From Mixophyes australis (lineage: Eukaryota; Chordata; Amphibia; Anura; Limnodynastidae): 64,000 nt of DNA. How positions within the stretch are numbered: the first letter of the stretch is position 1; every line of letters begins with the position of its first letter. The stretch spans positions 257,501 to 321,500 of the forward strand of contig JAVHZZ010000071.1 in assembly GCA_036250195.1 (NCBI GenBank). Reading direction: 5' to 3'. Under the pieces are notes generated by a model that saw only the letters and a list, made by a program, of their open reading frames with translations, searched no databases and was not told the origin of the DNA. Shown one piece after another: positions 17,936 through 30,744 of the stretch. Made by a program: the position numbers and the translations under genes.

Positions 17936-20666
17936 TCAGTTCCCAGCGCTGCCATTGTCTTGGTTTCCACTGATGTTGCTCGCAGAAACCACCCTTCCAC
18001 ATCTTTTACGAATCCACCTCCACAGGGACTGAAGACGAGATCTCCGGGGGCCAGATGTTTGCTGTTGCCTCCGCTGCTGCTGGTCTGCTGGAAGGCAGCA
18101 CCATGAGCACAAACAGAAGAATGAAAAATCTGCTTGTGCATCATTCTCGATGGTGATCTCTCTTGTGTCCACCTGCGGTGATGTAGTGATGACCACGGGA
18201 ACGGAAGGAGGGATGTCGTCAATTGAGGCATGCGGTCTTTCTGGTGGGGATGGTGTACAGTCTGAGACCAAGCTGCATAGAGCATGAAGACGTTCTGTTG
18301 CTGTCTGTTTCTCATGTGTATTCTGTAGGGGAAAAAAGTTTGAGTCCAAGCCTGCTAAGAAAACTGATACTGATCTTAGTAAATGTAACAAGGATTAGTT
18401 ATTATCGCAGGCCTGGATGTTCTATGGGGGAATTCAATTGGCAGCGTTACTCGTGAGAATAACGCAGCCCACGCCCTATTATCGTTAGTACGATAATTTT
18501 AACGCGGCTCTCTACTCAAGGCTTTCAGAGCTGCAAGCGAAAATCAATGTTGAGATTACCGTACTAACGGTAATAATGTGCACTATTTCTGTAGTAACAT
18601 TAATAGTGCAAGGAACGCGTTATTCTCACGAGTAATGCTGTCAATTGAATTCCCTCCTCTGAATGTAACTTAATTAAAGAGCACAAATTGTGCGGACATA
18701 ATGAATTTTACCAGCTTCCTTCACCATTATGTGTTTTAATAAAGTCATGTGATGAACTACAGAAGCTCTAAGGCTCATATACAAACATCAAAACATTCAG
18801 TTGCTTCCCTAAAAGCAGCTTCTCCTCCCAAACTAGCTCATTAAAATAACAGTGCAAAACTAGACACAGTTGTGCGCCTTATCTGCACTTAGCAAAGCCG
18901 CCCCCTGATCTATCTGTTTCCTCCAATCAGACCTTTTGCAGAGAATAAGAGAATTCATCTAAATATGAAGTCAAAAAGCCACCATACCTCATAGATGGGA
19001 ACTTCACATCCAGCATCTTCAGTTGTCTTCACTTCATCAGATGCTGAGAATTCTGACTGTTGATAAAATGTTTGCATATGAAAAGAATGACTACACAATG
19101 GGGTAAACCATGTACACAGGTACAATATCCTAAGCATGAAGCAACCATTAGTTTTACGCAATTCACTCCTGGGGCTGCATGTGCATTAAGTTGTTTTGTT
19201 TTTTTAAGCTGATGGAGATATCACAGATGAGCTGTAACTTGTAGTAACCAATCATAACAAGACATTCCTAGTAGTAGAAGTAGACGGCATTGGACAGAAA
19301 TGAAACAGAGGACATATAGATAGCAGAATGTCAGCTTAATAAAAGAAACAGGTAGACAAAGCCAAAAAGACATGCGCATTGTTTAACAAACAAGGCAGAT
19401 TATATTTGTGTTGCGTCTGTTACATTAATCTACATGCGGAAGCCAAATACCAATAATGGACTGAAATTTTAGGAGCTACAGCCAAAGATACATTCCTAGT
19501 ACTCGTAAAACAGGATAGCACTTCACGTGAACCAAACAAATGAGAAGACCATCCCCAGACTAATAGTAGGATATCAGAGTAACTGATAGTGTAATTTAGC
19601 AGATATTTACAAACGTTGCATGAAATGGGAAACCCTCAGGAATCAAACACTCGATCCTAAAGAGATCAATTTTATCAGGAGGTAGAAGATTTCCCTATGT
19701 CCAGCTCTACTCCTGGGCTTTGTGTTGACTTTTGCTACCTCTGGTACTATCATCATCATCATTTATTTATATAGCGCCAGCATATTCCATAGTGCTTTAC
19801 AAATGGATACAAACACAGTAATAAAACAGTACTGGGTAATACAGACAGACAGAGAAGTAAGAGGACCCTGCTCACAAGCTTACAACCTATGGGACAATGT
19901 AAGTTTGATACATGAGGTTAAGTGCTATATATTGTATATTGGTCAGATTGCAACTGTAAAAAGTGCTCAGTGGGCTATATGATCCAGTCACACAGCAATG
20001 TTGGTCAGGGGGTCAGAGAGATAGAGATGGGATGTGGGGAATAAAGGATAGTTTTGAGCCAAAGATCACACCTAGGCAGCAAGTGTGGGGTAGGATATTT
20101 TGTCATGTTCTCAACAGAAATCTAAATGTTTTGCAAGCCCAGATTTACAAATTACTCATATAAGCAGAAGCATAATAGAAATCTGATTTTTCCACATATC
20201 CTCTGCTGTACCTGGTATCTGAACTGGATTCCATTTTTCTGCCCCACCCCTCCACCCAGCTTGCTGTTGCTTTAGACCTCCCACCGCCACCACCACCAAG
20301 GCCCAATGGCCTCAACTTCAATTATGTTCCATCTGTGTAAAATTAATATAATGTGAAGTGGTCACTGATGGGAAGACTTATATTTTTAGAAAGTTGTATC
20401 TTAGTAAATACCTCCGAGCTGTAATCCAGATAAAATCCTGGGGGCGGTGACTCCAGTCTTGGTGCGCACTAATAGGACAACAAGGAGCAGAAAAAGTAAA
20501 TGTTATTACAGAGAGAGAATATGGGTTTTAAAAATGAATACAGAGAAAATCCAGTGAATTGTTATAACAAGAGTAGGAGTTACTAGGGTCTAGGATGATA
20601 TTGCAAATTTGAATTTATGTAAATTTTACATTTCATACATAGATTACTACATTACTACATTATTAT

Positions 20667-20723
<57 letters not shown>

Positions 20724-23700
20724 CATGACATTTAATAGTGTATTATTGTAGTAGGTTTAGAACTATGTGACTTAGTAACTCTCTCCCTGAATGATGGCAC
20801 TGTGCTGTTAACGTTAGACCATAGGGCCCCCCTCTCTTAAGTACCCTGGGCCCCCCAAATCCTTAATCTAGCTCTGCCTCCTTTGCTACATTCACAATAT
20901 TATGACAGCAGGTCAACCAGATCTTATGAGTAATGACCTCAAAGTCCGAAAAATGTCACCTGACTGCCCAACTTCTTATGTCTTTAAAGCAAGAAAGAGT
21001 GACCTGTATAATTCTCTTATCTTAGAAGTTCCTGGGTGCAGATTGCTGCCATGTGCTTCTCTATAGGAGGCACTGGCCTGGCCCTGTGTTTCTGCACTGG
21101 GTGGAGTAACTTGCCCTTAAACATCATACTATCACCATCACCATACTATCACCATGGTCAGGGATTGAGGCATCACTGTCAGTCATCCAGCAGTGCACCA
21201 TGGCCACATAACAAGCACTCTCTGTACGGAACCTTTTCTTATTCAATTTGATTCCAGAGAACTCTATTATAGATGTGAGATCTCTGTTCTCAAACATCTT
21301 TCCCCATAGTGGCCTTATGAACTGTCAGATCTATTCAGGTCGAAATGATCTACTGAAGGAGATTACTTTACACCTCATCCACTCATACTCATACAAGTGG
21401 GTGAGTAAGAAGAAGACAGAATATTTTATACATTGTGATGACTGGGCAGCATAGTTTTATCAGGTGCAGATATAGAAATTATTCATATTAACAGGAGCAT
21501 AATAGATATCTGATATGTACACATTGCTGTAGACCACCCACCATCACCAACCAGCAAGGCCCATGACCTCAACCATATTCCATCTGTGTCAAATAAATAT
21601 AATATGGAGAGTCTACTGATGGGAAGACTTATATTTTAAAAAGTTGTATATCTAGAACATACCTTAAAGGTGTAATTCAGAAGATATTTTTCTAAAGCTG
21701 TATCCGGTGTTGGTGCACAACACTAAGAAAACAGGATGCAGAAAAAGTAAATGTCATTATAAACATGAGACATCTCTGTTCTCAAACATCATTCACCAAA
21801 ATGACCTCACAGACCGGTGGGAATATTCAGATCTAACTGATCTACTCTTGTAGATTATGTTACACCTCTTCCATTCATACTTATACAAGTAAGTGGAAGG
21901 GAGTTCTATGAATCCAGGACAAGAAAGAAAACGGGAGACAGTATATTTCGGTCATTGTGACGACTGAACAGGATAGTTTTCTCAAGGTCAGATATAGAAA
22001 TGACCCATATTAGCAGACAGATAATAGAGATCGGATGTTTGCATCTGGTACCTGAGAAGTACTGGATTTCATCTTTGCTCCAGCCCTCCCTCCACCCAGC
22101 TCGCTGTTGGTGTAGACCACCCACCGCTAACAAGCCCCATCAACCTCAACCATATTCAATCTGTGAAGAGTCCGCTGATGGGAAGATTTATATGTTTAGA
22201 AAGCTGTATACCTAGACAATACTTACTCGCAAGCTGGAATCCAAATGTACTCCTGGAGGTGCTGATCCGGCGCTTGGTACATCTTCCTAAGACAACCGGG
22301 GGCAGTAAAAGTAATTGTCATTACAAACATATTGTAGGAGGAAGTATATGGGTTTTAAAAATGAAAGTCTCTCAACACATGGCTTCAACCTCAAACATAT
22401 ACCATTGGTGTAAAATAAATAAATATAAAATGAAGAGTCCGCTGATGGGAAGACTTATATCTTTAGAAAGTTATATATGTAGAAAATACCTCCGAGCTGG
22501 AGCCCATATAAAATACCCGCGGTGGTGACTGCGGTCTTGATACACTCTCCTAAGACAACCGGGAACATAAAAAGTAAATGTGGTTAACCCCAGATATGTG
22601 ATGCTCGCCTATACAGTCTGTCCTATTTCCTAAATGAGTTGCATCTACCATTAACTTATACAAGTTGAGAATGTTACATTTTAGCAGATACACAGATCAC
22701 GCCGGGGTTCTCCTTTAAAAATTGCCATCTTAATTGCCAGCAGCACCTAGTCCCAGATGTGACTGTATGCAGGGGCCCCCGGCTCCCCTAAGTATGACAG
22801 CGTTATTACGTCACGTCAGGAGCCTCCCTGCACACACTGCGGGAACAGGTGCTGGACACAAGAGAGACGAAAAAAGAGAGAAACCCTAAAATAATTATAT
22901 CATTAAGGGGGCACTATTATAAATTATAATCATCAAGGGGGCACTAATATTAATTAAAATCATTTAGGGATTAATTATGAACAACAAGGGGGCAATAATT
23001 TTAATTACACTCATCCAGGGGACTGGATTTCATTTTTTGTCTTACCACACCACACAGTTTGATGTTGCTGTAGACCACCCACCATCACATCACCACCAGG
23101 ACCTATGGCTTCAACCTCAACCATATACCATTGGTGTAAAATAAGTAAATATAAAATGAAGAGTCCACTGATGGGAAGACTTATATCTTTAGAAAGTTAT
23201 ATATATAGAAAATACCTCCGAGCTGGAGCCCACATAAAATCCCTGTGGTGGTGACTTCGGGCTTGATACACTCTCCTAAGACAACCGGGAAAATAAAAAG
23301 TAAATGTCATTACAAACATACTGTAGGAGGGAAACAAATGAATGACTCTCAATACAAAGGAAAGCCAGTGAATTGGAATAACAAGGACAGAGGTTACTAG
23401 AAACTATTAATACATTTCAACTTTGAATTTAAGTGATGAAATTTACATGATACTGGTATAAAAATGACTGCTGATTCATACCACAGGCTCTTTGCAAGAT
23501 GGATGTTAAAGAACCATTGGTGGGAATAACTGGTACCTGGACCACTACCTGGTGAGGATCATGTTAGGGAAACATGAGAACCTTGAAGAGGAGGCTCATA
23601 TAGGGCCTGATTCAAGTCCGAACGCAACTTGCACCTAACTTGCTCTTAAGAAAAGATCACGGAACCCATATTGAAATCCAAGCGGACATCAAGATGTGTT

Positions 23701-26700
23701 TCAGTTTGAATCTGGGTGTAAGTGCAATCTGCCTAAACGTTAAATGTTGTACATTAACAGAGCACAGCGCAGTATACACACAAGCGTATGTGCAATATAA
23801 GGTATTTAAATAAAGCCTAGAAAAAAAATGATGAACAACTCTAAACAGTATAATCATATTTATATTTTTTTTACATTAAATACATAAATCAAGATCTCCT
23901 TAATGCATATTGTACATACAATGGGCCTGATTCGTTAAGGAAAAGAAAATGAGTAAAAAAAGGAGTAACTTTGCATCTTGGCAAAACCATGTTGCCTTGG
24001 AGTGGGAGGCAAATTTAAAATGTCATGGTAGATTTATAGTTGGGGTTGGGCATGTCCTAGATCAACTTTAAATTTCAGTGTTAAATTAAAGCTATCAAGT
24101 ATTTGTGTGTTACATGAAAAACAGCCAGTATTTATCTTATGTGCTAAAAAATAACCCTATTTTTACCCCTTGCATTGTAACATGGTTTTGTCCAGGAGAA
24201 AAACCTTGCCACCATTGTTCCCTTATGTGTTGTAGGCAGTCGTAAGTGTCATTTGCTTTGGACATGAATTACATGCAATTGCGTTAATTGGAGTAAAGTC
24301 CGTTTTGGAGCAAGCGCAGGTCTATTTCACGCAAGATAAGTCTGAACATGAATCTGGCCCATAATATTACATGTACATCTTTATACATAGAAGAGACTAA
24401 AATCTTTGGCGTTGTTAGGGGAGGAAGGTAAAGGGTGCCCATGAGGGTGTGCCCACGCACCCATTGTGATGTGACCACACCTCCATTTATGGACGCACCG
24501 CTGCAAACTGTGTTTTGTTTTGATTTGGGGATTGCAAAAGTTGGGAGGCATGGAATAAAGACTGAATATTACTTATAATATAACTAAAATGTAACAATAT
24601 TACAACATAAACGCATTGTCACATGTGTTGAAGCTTAACCTGTGCCTCAATTTAGAATTGAACAACGATCTTCCATATATAATATAGTAGACAAGACATT
24701 TAACCTCAACGATGGAATGTCCAGCGATGTTTTCCTTATTCCTCGGGGAGGTGTCATTGGGATCTCCAACGAGGGTCTCCATTACAGCTTCTGGCACTGG
24801 GGAGACAAGAATATTCATTATCAGCTAATATATTCTCAATGATGGGTGACTTTGTTTTACTATAAATTATCATTAATTTACCCCATGGTATTAGCAATAT
24901 AAAATCTGTTAAACATGTTCCTTATGTGTCTGATCTTCATCCATGTGTTTGTTCATTATCCCTGTTTTGTGCCTTTCACCCTTAGTTCCTCCCCAGTTGT
25001 CTCTTATGTGCGTTCCTTTGTGTGCAATAGCTCCCTCTTGTGTGTAGATCCAGTCTGCACCGTCTGACACTCAGGAGGGATAAGGGACTTTCAATTTGAA
25101 CATCGCTTCTGTGAAATTTTCTGATTAGAATGTGGCCTATGCCGATAGAGAGTCCATAACTGATCTACATGGAAAAGCTAGCTACCGCGGCATAACCGTG
25201 GACCTTGGCTAGTACGAGTCCCATTAATTATTATTACTATCGTAGTTGATATGTAATATAACACAGTGATCGGCAGAACAGGTATTGGGAAAAACAGAGT
25301 ATACAAAATACAGGGACATACAAAGTAGACAAACATGACCACATCTTGATGGGGCGTGGTCAAGGCACGGTGAGGGCCTGGTCATTAGCTATCGCCCTTA
25401 TCCCAACATTCCCACAAGCTGGACAAATATGTCCCAGGGCAGGATAGTGGACAGAGCCCTAAATTCGGGACTCTTCTGCTGAAATTGGGACATTTGGGAG
25501 GTAACTACCATACTGCTTATCAATTGCAGTGAAACTATACCATAAACAAGGAAAAAACACATACTGAGAGGCATTGGCGCAAACATGATATAGGGAGGAA
25601 CCAAAATATATCTTACCAGAAAAAGCCCATATCCAGTTGGAGGAAATCTGCTATTTTATATATGTAAAGCAGCTCCCATATAATATTTAGTGATAACCTT
25701 AAAAATTGTCACCGGATTATAGCATCAGTCATACAAAACGGGGCCATAATCTGTTAATAAACACACAAATGGAGCCATAATTTGATGACAATCATAGAAA
25801 ACAAACTACCCTGCAAACTCTCCTGTCAGGGCCCGGAGCAGTTCTTCTCTTACCCCTTACTGGCAGTTTGCTCTCCTACAGCCAGAGACCAGGGCAGGAC
25901 CGGAAGGTGAGCGCTATCTGTCTGTAACAGAACATGCTGACAGCGGCTTCAGGACTCAACAAGTTACATCGGACTTACATGAAAGATGGGGGGTGGGGGG
26001 TGCTGGGTGTACCACTGGGTGCCCTAAATGTCCGTATTAAATTCTTGTTTGATATTACCACTGGGTTCCCCGCCCTAACGAACACATTTATATTTTTCTT
26101 ACATCTGGAAGAACTGCGGATGACAGGCTTGTCTTCACTCATTGTTGTGTCTCTTGTCAGACTTAGCGATCAATCTGTTGTTAGGAAAATTATTCAAAAC
26201 ATGGTTACTTTCAGAGCTCTTCATTATTTAATAAAAAAAGTTACTAAAAGCAGGTCTCAAAAAATGTGTCCCAAAGGTACTGGGTCTAATTCATTAGGAA
26301 AGAAAAGCAAAATAAATGAGTAACTTTGCACCTTGGCAAAACCATTTTGCATTGGAGAGGGGGGGGGGGGGTAAATTTAGGGGTAGGGCATGTCCTAGGT
26401 CAACTTTAAAATTCAGTGTAAAAATAAAGCTATCAAGTATTTGTTTGCTACATGGAAAAACAGCCAGTATTTAACTTATATGCAAAATAATAAACTCATT
26501 TGCACCCCTTACATTTTAACCTGGTTTTGTCTTGGATCAAATATAGTCCTTTTTGCTTTGTTCTCCTTAATGAATCAGGCCCACTGTGTTTAAATGTATT
26601 CTACACTTTACCTCCAACCTTGTCTTGTCTCCCCTCGCTCATCCTTCTCCCCTCACCCCATTACTTCCTCATCCTTTCTAATCTCTGTTACTTTCCACTC

Positions 26701-26935
26701 ACCCCCTTTCTCTCCATCCATCTTTGGTTCTCTATCACGGGGGGCTCAAGATGGACTAAAATCATTCTGTTAGTTCTGGATTAGTTTAGTTCACATTGGG
26801 GCTAATGCACATGGGCACCATTACAGTCCTGTAGATTCACTCTTTTATTATATACAGGTTACTCTGCTGCTCCCCCTGTGACCCCACAAGTGGGCTTACC
26901 TGAATAAAGGGCTGGAGACTATCACTAGGGCCCAT
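17936..26935 (-). CDS. Predicted multi-exon gene with tandemly expanded repeat exons; function unknown
   Basis: Ten coding exons with AG/GT borders and matching phases join on the minus strand. They are 26947-26900 (ATG at 26935), 25647-25617, 24796-24705, 23275-23216, 22549-22490, 22286-22227, 21722-21663, 20468-20412, 19056-18988 and 18322-17936 (stop TGA). The 31-nt exon ends in phase 1 and the 92-nt exon restores phase 0; all others are 0-0. The product is about 303 residues. The middle five exons each encode one 19-20-residue repeat, for example ESVSSPKSPPQGFYVGSSSE and APRLESPPPGFYLDYSSE. The last exon (128 residues) has an acidic part with IDDIPPSVPVVITT, a Cys-rich hydrophobic FSFFCLCSWCCLP, a Gln/Arg stretch and a basic WRWIRKRCGRVV. 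I recognise no family. The small first exons are the least certain; the last exon is also open in a second frame. Confidence 0.6.
18427..18655. mobile_element. MITE with about 40-bp inverted repeats (GGGGAATTCAATTG ends)
   Basis: The left arm (GGGGAATTCAATTGGCAGCG...) and right arm (...CTGTCAATTGAATTCCC) are inverse over about 40 bp, with two or three mismatches. The body has no coding capacity. A partial relative lies at 30527-30700. It sits in the intron just upstream of the last exon of the minus-strand gene. No target duplication was resolved. Confidence 0.7.
19749..20125 (-). mobile_element. Interspersed repeat with (ATC)n end
   Basis: Starts on the plus strand with ATCATCATCATC followed by TTTATATAGCGCCAGCATAT, a familiar end of abundant amphibian LINE/SINE-type repeats. 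The CAAGCTTACAACCTATGGGAC segment follows. The simple-repeat tail indicates minus-strand orientation. It lies in an intron of the minus-strand gene. The family name is not certain. Confidence 0.6.
20165..23420 (-). repeat. Tandem exon cassettes of the minus-strand gene
   Basis: Five diverged copies of a segment each contain one 57-60-nt exon together with conserved intron flanks. Markers of each copy, on the plus strand, include a TGATGGGAAGACTTATAT word 30-50 bp before the exon. A CCTAAGACAACCGGG-like word marks the acceptor side, and in most copies a CCACCCACC-rich block lies further left. Exons are at 20412, 21663, 22227, 22490 and 23216. The copies at 22490 and 23216 are the most alike, so duplication continued over time. 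Confidence 0.75.
20671..20722. repeat. (AT)n microsatellite
   Basis: About 50 bp of alternating AT, in an intron of the minus-strand gene. Confidence 0.95.
23603..24360. mobile_element. MITE with GGGCCTGATTCA ends, nested
   Basis: The left end GGGCCTGATTCAAGTCCGAA and right end TCTGAACATGAATCTGGCCC are inverted repeats. ATA flanks both ends, a possible 3-bp duplication. Inside it, at about 23924-24230, lies a second element starting GGGCCTGATTCGTTAAGG that matches the MITE at 26282. The inner copy has lost its right end. Confidence 0.6.
26282..26582. mobile_element. MITE, GGGCCT-type ends, 3-bp duplication ACT
   Basis: Ends are GGGTCTAATTCATTAGGA and CCTTAATGAATCAGGCCC, inverse with few mismatches. 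ACT lies directly outside on both sides. The body (GGGCATGTCCTAGGTCAACT and onward) is the same family as the inner element at 23924-24230. It includes a G-run at 26361-26371. Confidence 0.7.
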
Positions 26936-27185
26936 AGAACGTCAGACCTGGTGTAGAATAAGCACAAGGCACTAAATGGGGCATTTTTTATTAGCTATGG
27001 GGCATTTTTGGCTTATACATTATTTGCTGCACTTTTATTGCTATAATTAGATTGTAGCTCTCTCAGGAGAAGGGTTCTCCCTACCCTTGGTTTTTATATT
27101 AGCATTTATTTTATCTATATTATATGTAGCTGTTTTATGTATGACATGTTTTACTCACTAATCTGTAAAGCACATTTGGCCTTAA

Positions 27186-27190
27186 AAATA

Positions 27191-27223
<33 letters not shown>

Positions 27224-27236
27224 TATAATAATAATA
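27186..27236. repeat. (AAT)n microsatellite
   Basis: About 50 bp of AAT/ATA triplets with one TTAT interruption, at the end of a LINE-like 3' tail (TTGTAGCTCTCTCAGGAGAAGG, about 27050-27180). Confidence 0.9.
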
Positions 27237-27302
27237 CACATTTTCTGTAAAACCATTTTAGAAAATGTTCCCCTTTGTGTTCACCTTCAAATTCTTAGAG
27301 AT

Positions 27303-27722
27303 ATTTGGGTTTAAAATCAGGTCCAAGTTTTCATACTTATACTGTACTGTAAATATTGTTACCAGGCTAAAGCCATTAACACAGGGCTTAGAGATGGGTA
27401 AACCAGGAATACACAGACTGTAAATTATTCTCACCCCCTGAATATATCCCATTTATAATATAATCCCCGTCCCAGTCTTGTTACATTACCTGTGGAGATG
27501 ACTGACGCTCTGTTTGAAATTCAAGTGTAAACAGCTGTTTCCAACCAATCAGATTGAAGAGAATTCTGTGACATCACCAACCCAGGTAGTTCAGAGCCCA
27601 GTAATCCCTGATCAGCCATTGGTTGAGAGTCGTGTATCTGTAAATGGCCATATGTATGACAGCCCTATGTCTTAGTTATGTACATATGTGTAACATGGAT
27701 GAACTGTGTGAATCATGGGGAA
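27303..27722 (-). promoter_or_regulatory. Probable promoter and 5' untranslated exon, proximal copy
   Basis: On the minus strand this has CCAAT (about 27620), GTGATGTCACAGAATT (27577-27562, a CRE-like word) and ATTGG. An exon end CTCCACAG then runs straight into a GTAATG splice donor (27489-27484). That would splice to the acceptor at 26948 of the ATG exon. No ATG opens a frame in the exon. It is one of two near-identical direct copies. Confidence 0.5.
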
Positions 27723-28171
27723 TTACTTGTGAATCTGCCAATCTGTTAGGTCAGACACAATCTCGTTAGTCACTACTCATAAGCAAACCACAAAGTAAAC
27801 TCCCCCAGTTATCTTGAATTCTGTACCTCTTAACGTCTCTGATGGCAGGTAGGAGGTATCCTAATGACCAGTCTATGGGTAACCTGCATTAGGACCTTAC
27901 ACCAGACTAAAATAATCACCTTGGCAAGTGCTTACCCAGTGTGCCAAAATCAAACGTTCTCATGTGTAACGTTCTAATGTAAACTGCAGCATTAAATATA
28001 GTTCTTGTAAAAATATGATAGTGACTGTTTCCCATTAAGCTTGTTAATTACTGTCATAGGAAATAAAATCAATGGTAGAAGTAGCTACATGAAGATATGC
28101 TTCATGTAAAGTATTTGACATTACTCAAATATCTATTTTCCACATTACTTTTTAATTGGATTTTTACATGT

Positions 28172-28592
28172 ATTTGGGTTTAAAATCAGGTCCACATTCT
28201 TTTTATACTTATACTGTACTGTAAATATTGTTACCAGGCTAAAGCCATTAACACAGGGCTTAGAGATGGGTAAACCAGGAATACACAGACTGTAAATTAT
28301 TCTCACCCCCTGAATATATCCCATTTATAATATAATCCCCGTCCCAGTCTTGTTACATTACCTGTGGAGATGACTGACGCTCTGTTTGAGATTCAAGTGT
28401 AAACAGGTGTTTCCAACCAATCAGATTGAAGAGAATTCTGTGACATCACCAACCCAGGTAGCTCAGTGCCCAGTAATCCCTGATCAGCCATTGGTTGAGA
28501 GCCGTGTAACTGTAAATGGCCATATGTATGACAGCCCTATGTCTTAGTTATGTACATATGTGTAACATGGATGAACTGTGTGAATTATAGGG
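28172..28592 (-). promoter_or_regulatory. Probable promoter and 5' untranslated exon, distal copy
   Basis: Direct duplicate of 27303-27722 with few differences. It keeps the CCAAT words, GTGATGTCACAGAATT (28449-28434) and the donor CCACAG/GTAATG (exon end 28362). Two interchangeable first exons are therefore available to the minus-strand gene. Confidence 0.5.
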
Positions 28593-28599
28593 AAGTGAA

Positions 28600-30075
28600 G
28601 CCATGACCTGAATGGTTATGTTATAAAAAACTATCTATATATTGGCATAAGACTACTTAGTGGGGTATTTCCCATTGTTGTGTGTGAGACAAGAAGAATT
28701 TTTACTTTTCCCCCACATTTTGTTTTTTTATGTTTCACTAGAGATGAGCGGTACGGAGATAGAATTAGATAGACAGGAATTTTAGGGTACAGAGTCGAAT
28801 TGAGACATGACTCGGTGTCTTGCTCCAAATTCCGATCTGAAAATGAGGCAAAATGTCATTTCATGTAAAATGTCAGATCTCGTGAGTATTGGATCGATAT
28901 CTTCAATGTATAGCCGTCCTTCCTGTTCTCAGCTGCCATTTAGAAGTGATAGCAGGTGGGTATATTATTAAACTATTTAAGCGTTAACAAAAACTATTCT
29001 TTCTTGCTTTTAAAATCAAAGATGTTTAAATCTGATGACAGTAGTGCCAGGGGCAGTATCAGCGACATCTGAAATATTTAGTGGGGAAAAATAGGGAACT
29101 GTTTAATTGTGAGCAGCACCCCCCCTCCCCCCACAAACAAAATGTATATATATATATATATGTTGCTTTTACAATCTAAATGTTTGTCTGTGAAGGTAAT
29201 TGTGTGTGAGGGGCAGCATCACATCTGTCCTAGTGAGCGGCTATATGGCAGGGTGCGGTGAATGACCTGACACTGTGTATTATGCTGGAGGGATGATGAT
29301 GATGATGCTGCTACAGGCGCTGCTGCACTTGAAGGCGATACACCAACCCAGTGGGCTGTCACGGTTATATAGTCTTTTGTTTGACCAGTACCACTTGTCA
29401 CATATCTGTAGCTAAGTGGACAGTCGGTACAATGACATTTTCTAGGGACTGAATGGCTTTTTGTTTAACCTCACAATACAGCAATTGCTGTTAAGAAGAA
29501 ATGGGATTGTGATGGAATTTGGTAACGTGGACACATGACCTAAACTAATCGGTTAAAACCTGATGCATTGATGGGGAAATTGTACCCACATCCAGTGATA
29601 ACATAGCTGTCATGGCTTTAGTGATCCGCTGTGCAGCAGGATACTGGCTGTCATACTTGGTTCCTCTTGCGTCTCAGACAATTGTTGATTATAATACAAT
29701 AAAAAGATTGGTATATTTGCGCAGGCCAACTGAAAGCAGCCTCTGTTCTCACACACACACACACACACACAATGTGCTAAAATAACAGTTTTAAAGAGTC
29801 AACTGTGAAATAATATATATATATTCTTTCCATCTTGATGTATGTCTTCCACAAATTCCAGAAGTTTGCAGTGATCAAAGTAACTTTCAGATTTCTGGCA
29901 TTCACCACGATTATGGTCACATAAAAAAAAGTGAAAAGAAAAAAATCGTATCATAGCGTAACATATAATATGTGGTTACACCGAAAACCACTAAATATCC
30001 CAAGGATCCAGTGGGGGTTGATAATTACGACAAAAACACCACATGATTGGTGTTCTCAATCCCCTATCGGATATA
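28600..30075. other. No gene recognised; short simple repeats
   Basis: Holds a (TA)n run at 29144-29163 and a (CA)n run at 29750-29771. No open frame with a domain or splice pattern was seen. Confidence 0.35.
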
Positions 30076-30080
30076 CACGT

Positions 30081-30278
30081 ACAAGATTTCAATCTTGAAT
30101 CAATATAAGCCAATATTTGTATTATACATTGCTTTTATGCTTCTTTTGTGCCTTGTCAGGTCAGTTGTCACTTGTCTTTTGAGCACCTATCATAAGGAGA
30201 TCCAGTAAGAGGACAAGATTCCAGGAGGATATCCATGTATACATATTGGCTTATATTGATTCAAGATTGAAATCTTGT
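30081..30278. mobile_element. Foldback element, about 36-bp near-perfect arms
   Basis: The left arm starts ACAAGATTTCAATCTTGAAT (30081-30116). The right arm (30243-30278) is its inverse, running through GGCTTATATTGATTCAAG and ending GAAATCTTGT, with about 125 bp between them. The arms themselves contain the palindrome CAAGATTTCAATCTTG. It is non-coding, probably a MITE, but no target duplication was identified. Confidence 0.6.
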
Positions 30279-30526
30279 AAGTCTACTACTGTCTTATATC
30301 ACTGAGGTAGTATCAGTACAAAGTAACATGATAGTATAATGTGGGCAGCGTGTCTTGAATTTGGTTCCAAGTCACCCTAACAAAATAATAACATTAGTTT
30401 AGCCATTTATTTTTTATTTTGATAAAATGTACATACGAGGACAAACTTTTAAGAGCTAATTTCTCTTGTGGTTACTCGTTAACAATTCATATGAATGTGT
30501 ACACATCTAACAACAAGATCATCCTA

Positions 30527-30700
30527 GGGGGGAATTCAATCGGCTTCTGCACTATCACCGTTGATAACAGTAATTTGAACCCGGACGTCTGCTCGCTGCT
30601 CCCTGAGCAAAACAAACAGCGTTAAAACTTACCGCACTAGCGGTAATAATGTGCAGTATTACCGTAGTAACAGTAATAGTGCACAGGCCGTGTTACTTTC
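30527..30700. mobile_element. Partial copy of the GGGGAATTCAATTG MITE
   Basis: Left end GGGGGGAATTCAATCGGC and an internal GCGGTAATAATGTGCAGTAT match the MITE at 18427-18655. The matching right arm is missing. Confidence 0.6.
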
Positions 30701-30744
30701 AAACATCTCCACCTTTTCAAACCCACAGTTTAGTAAATATACCC

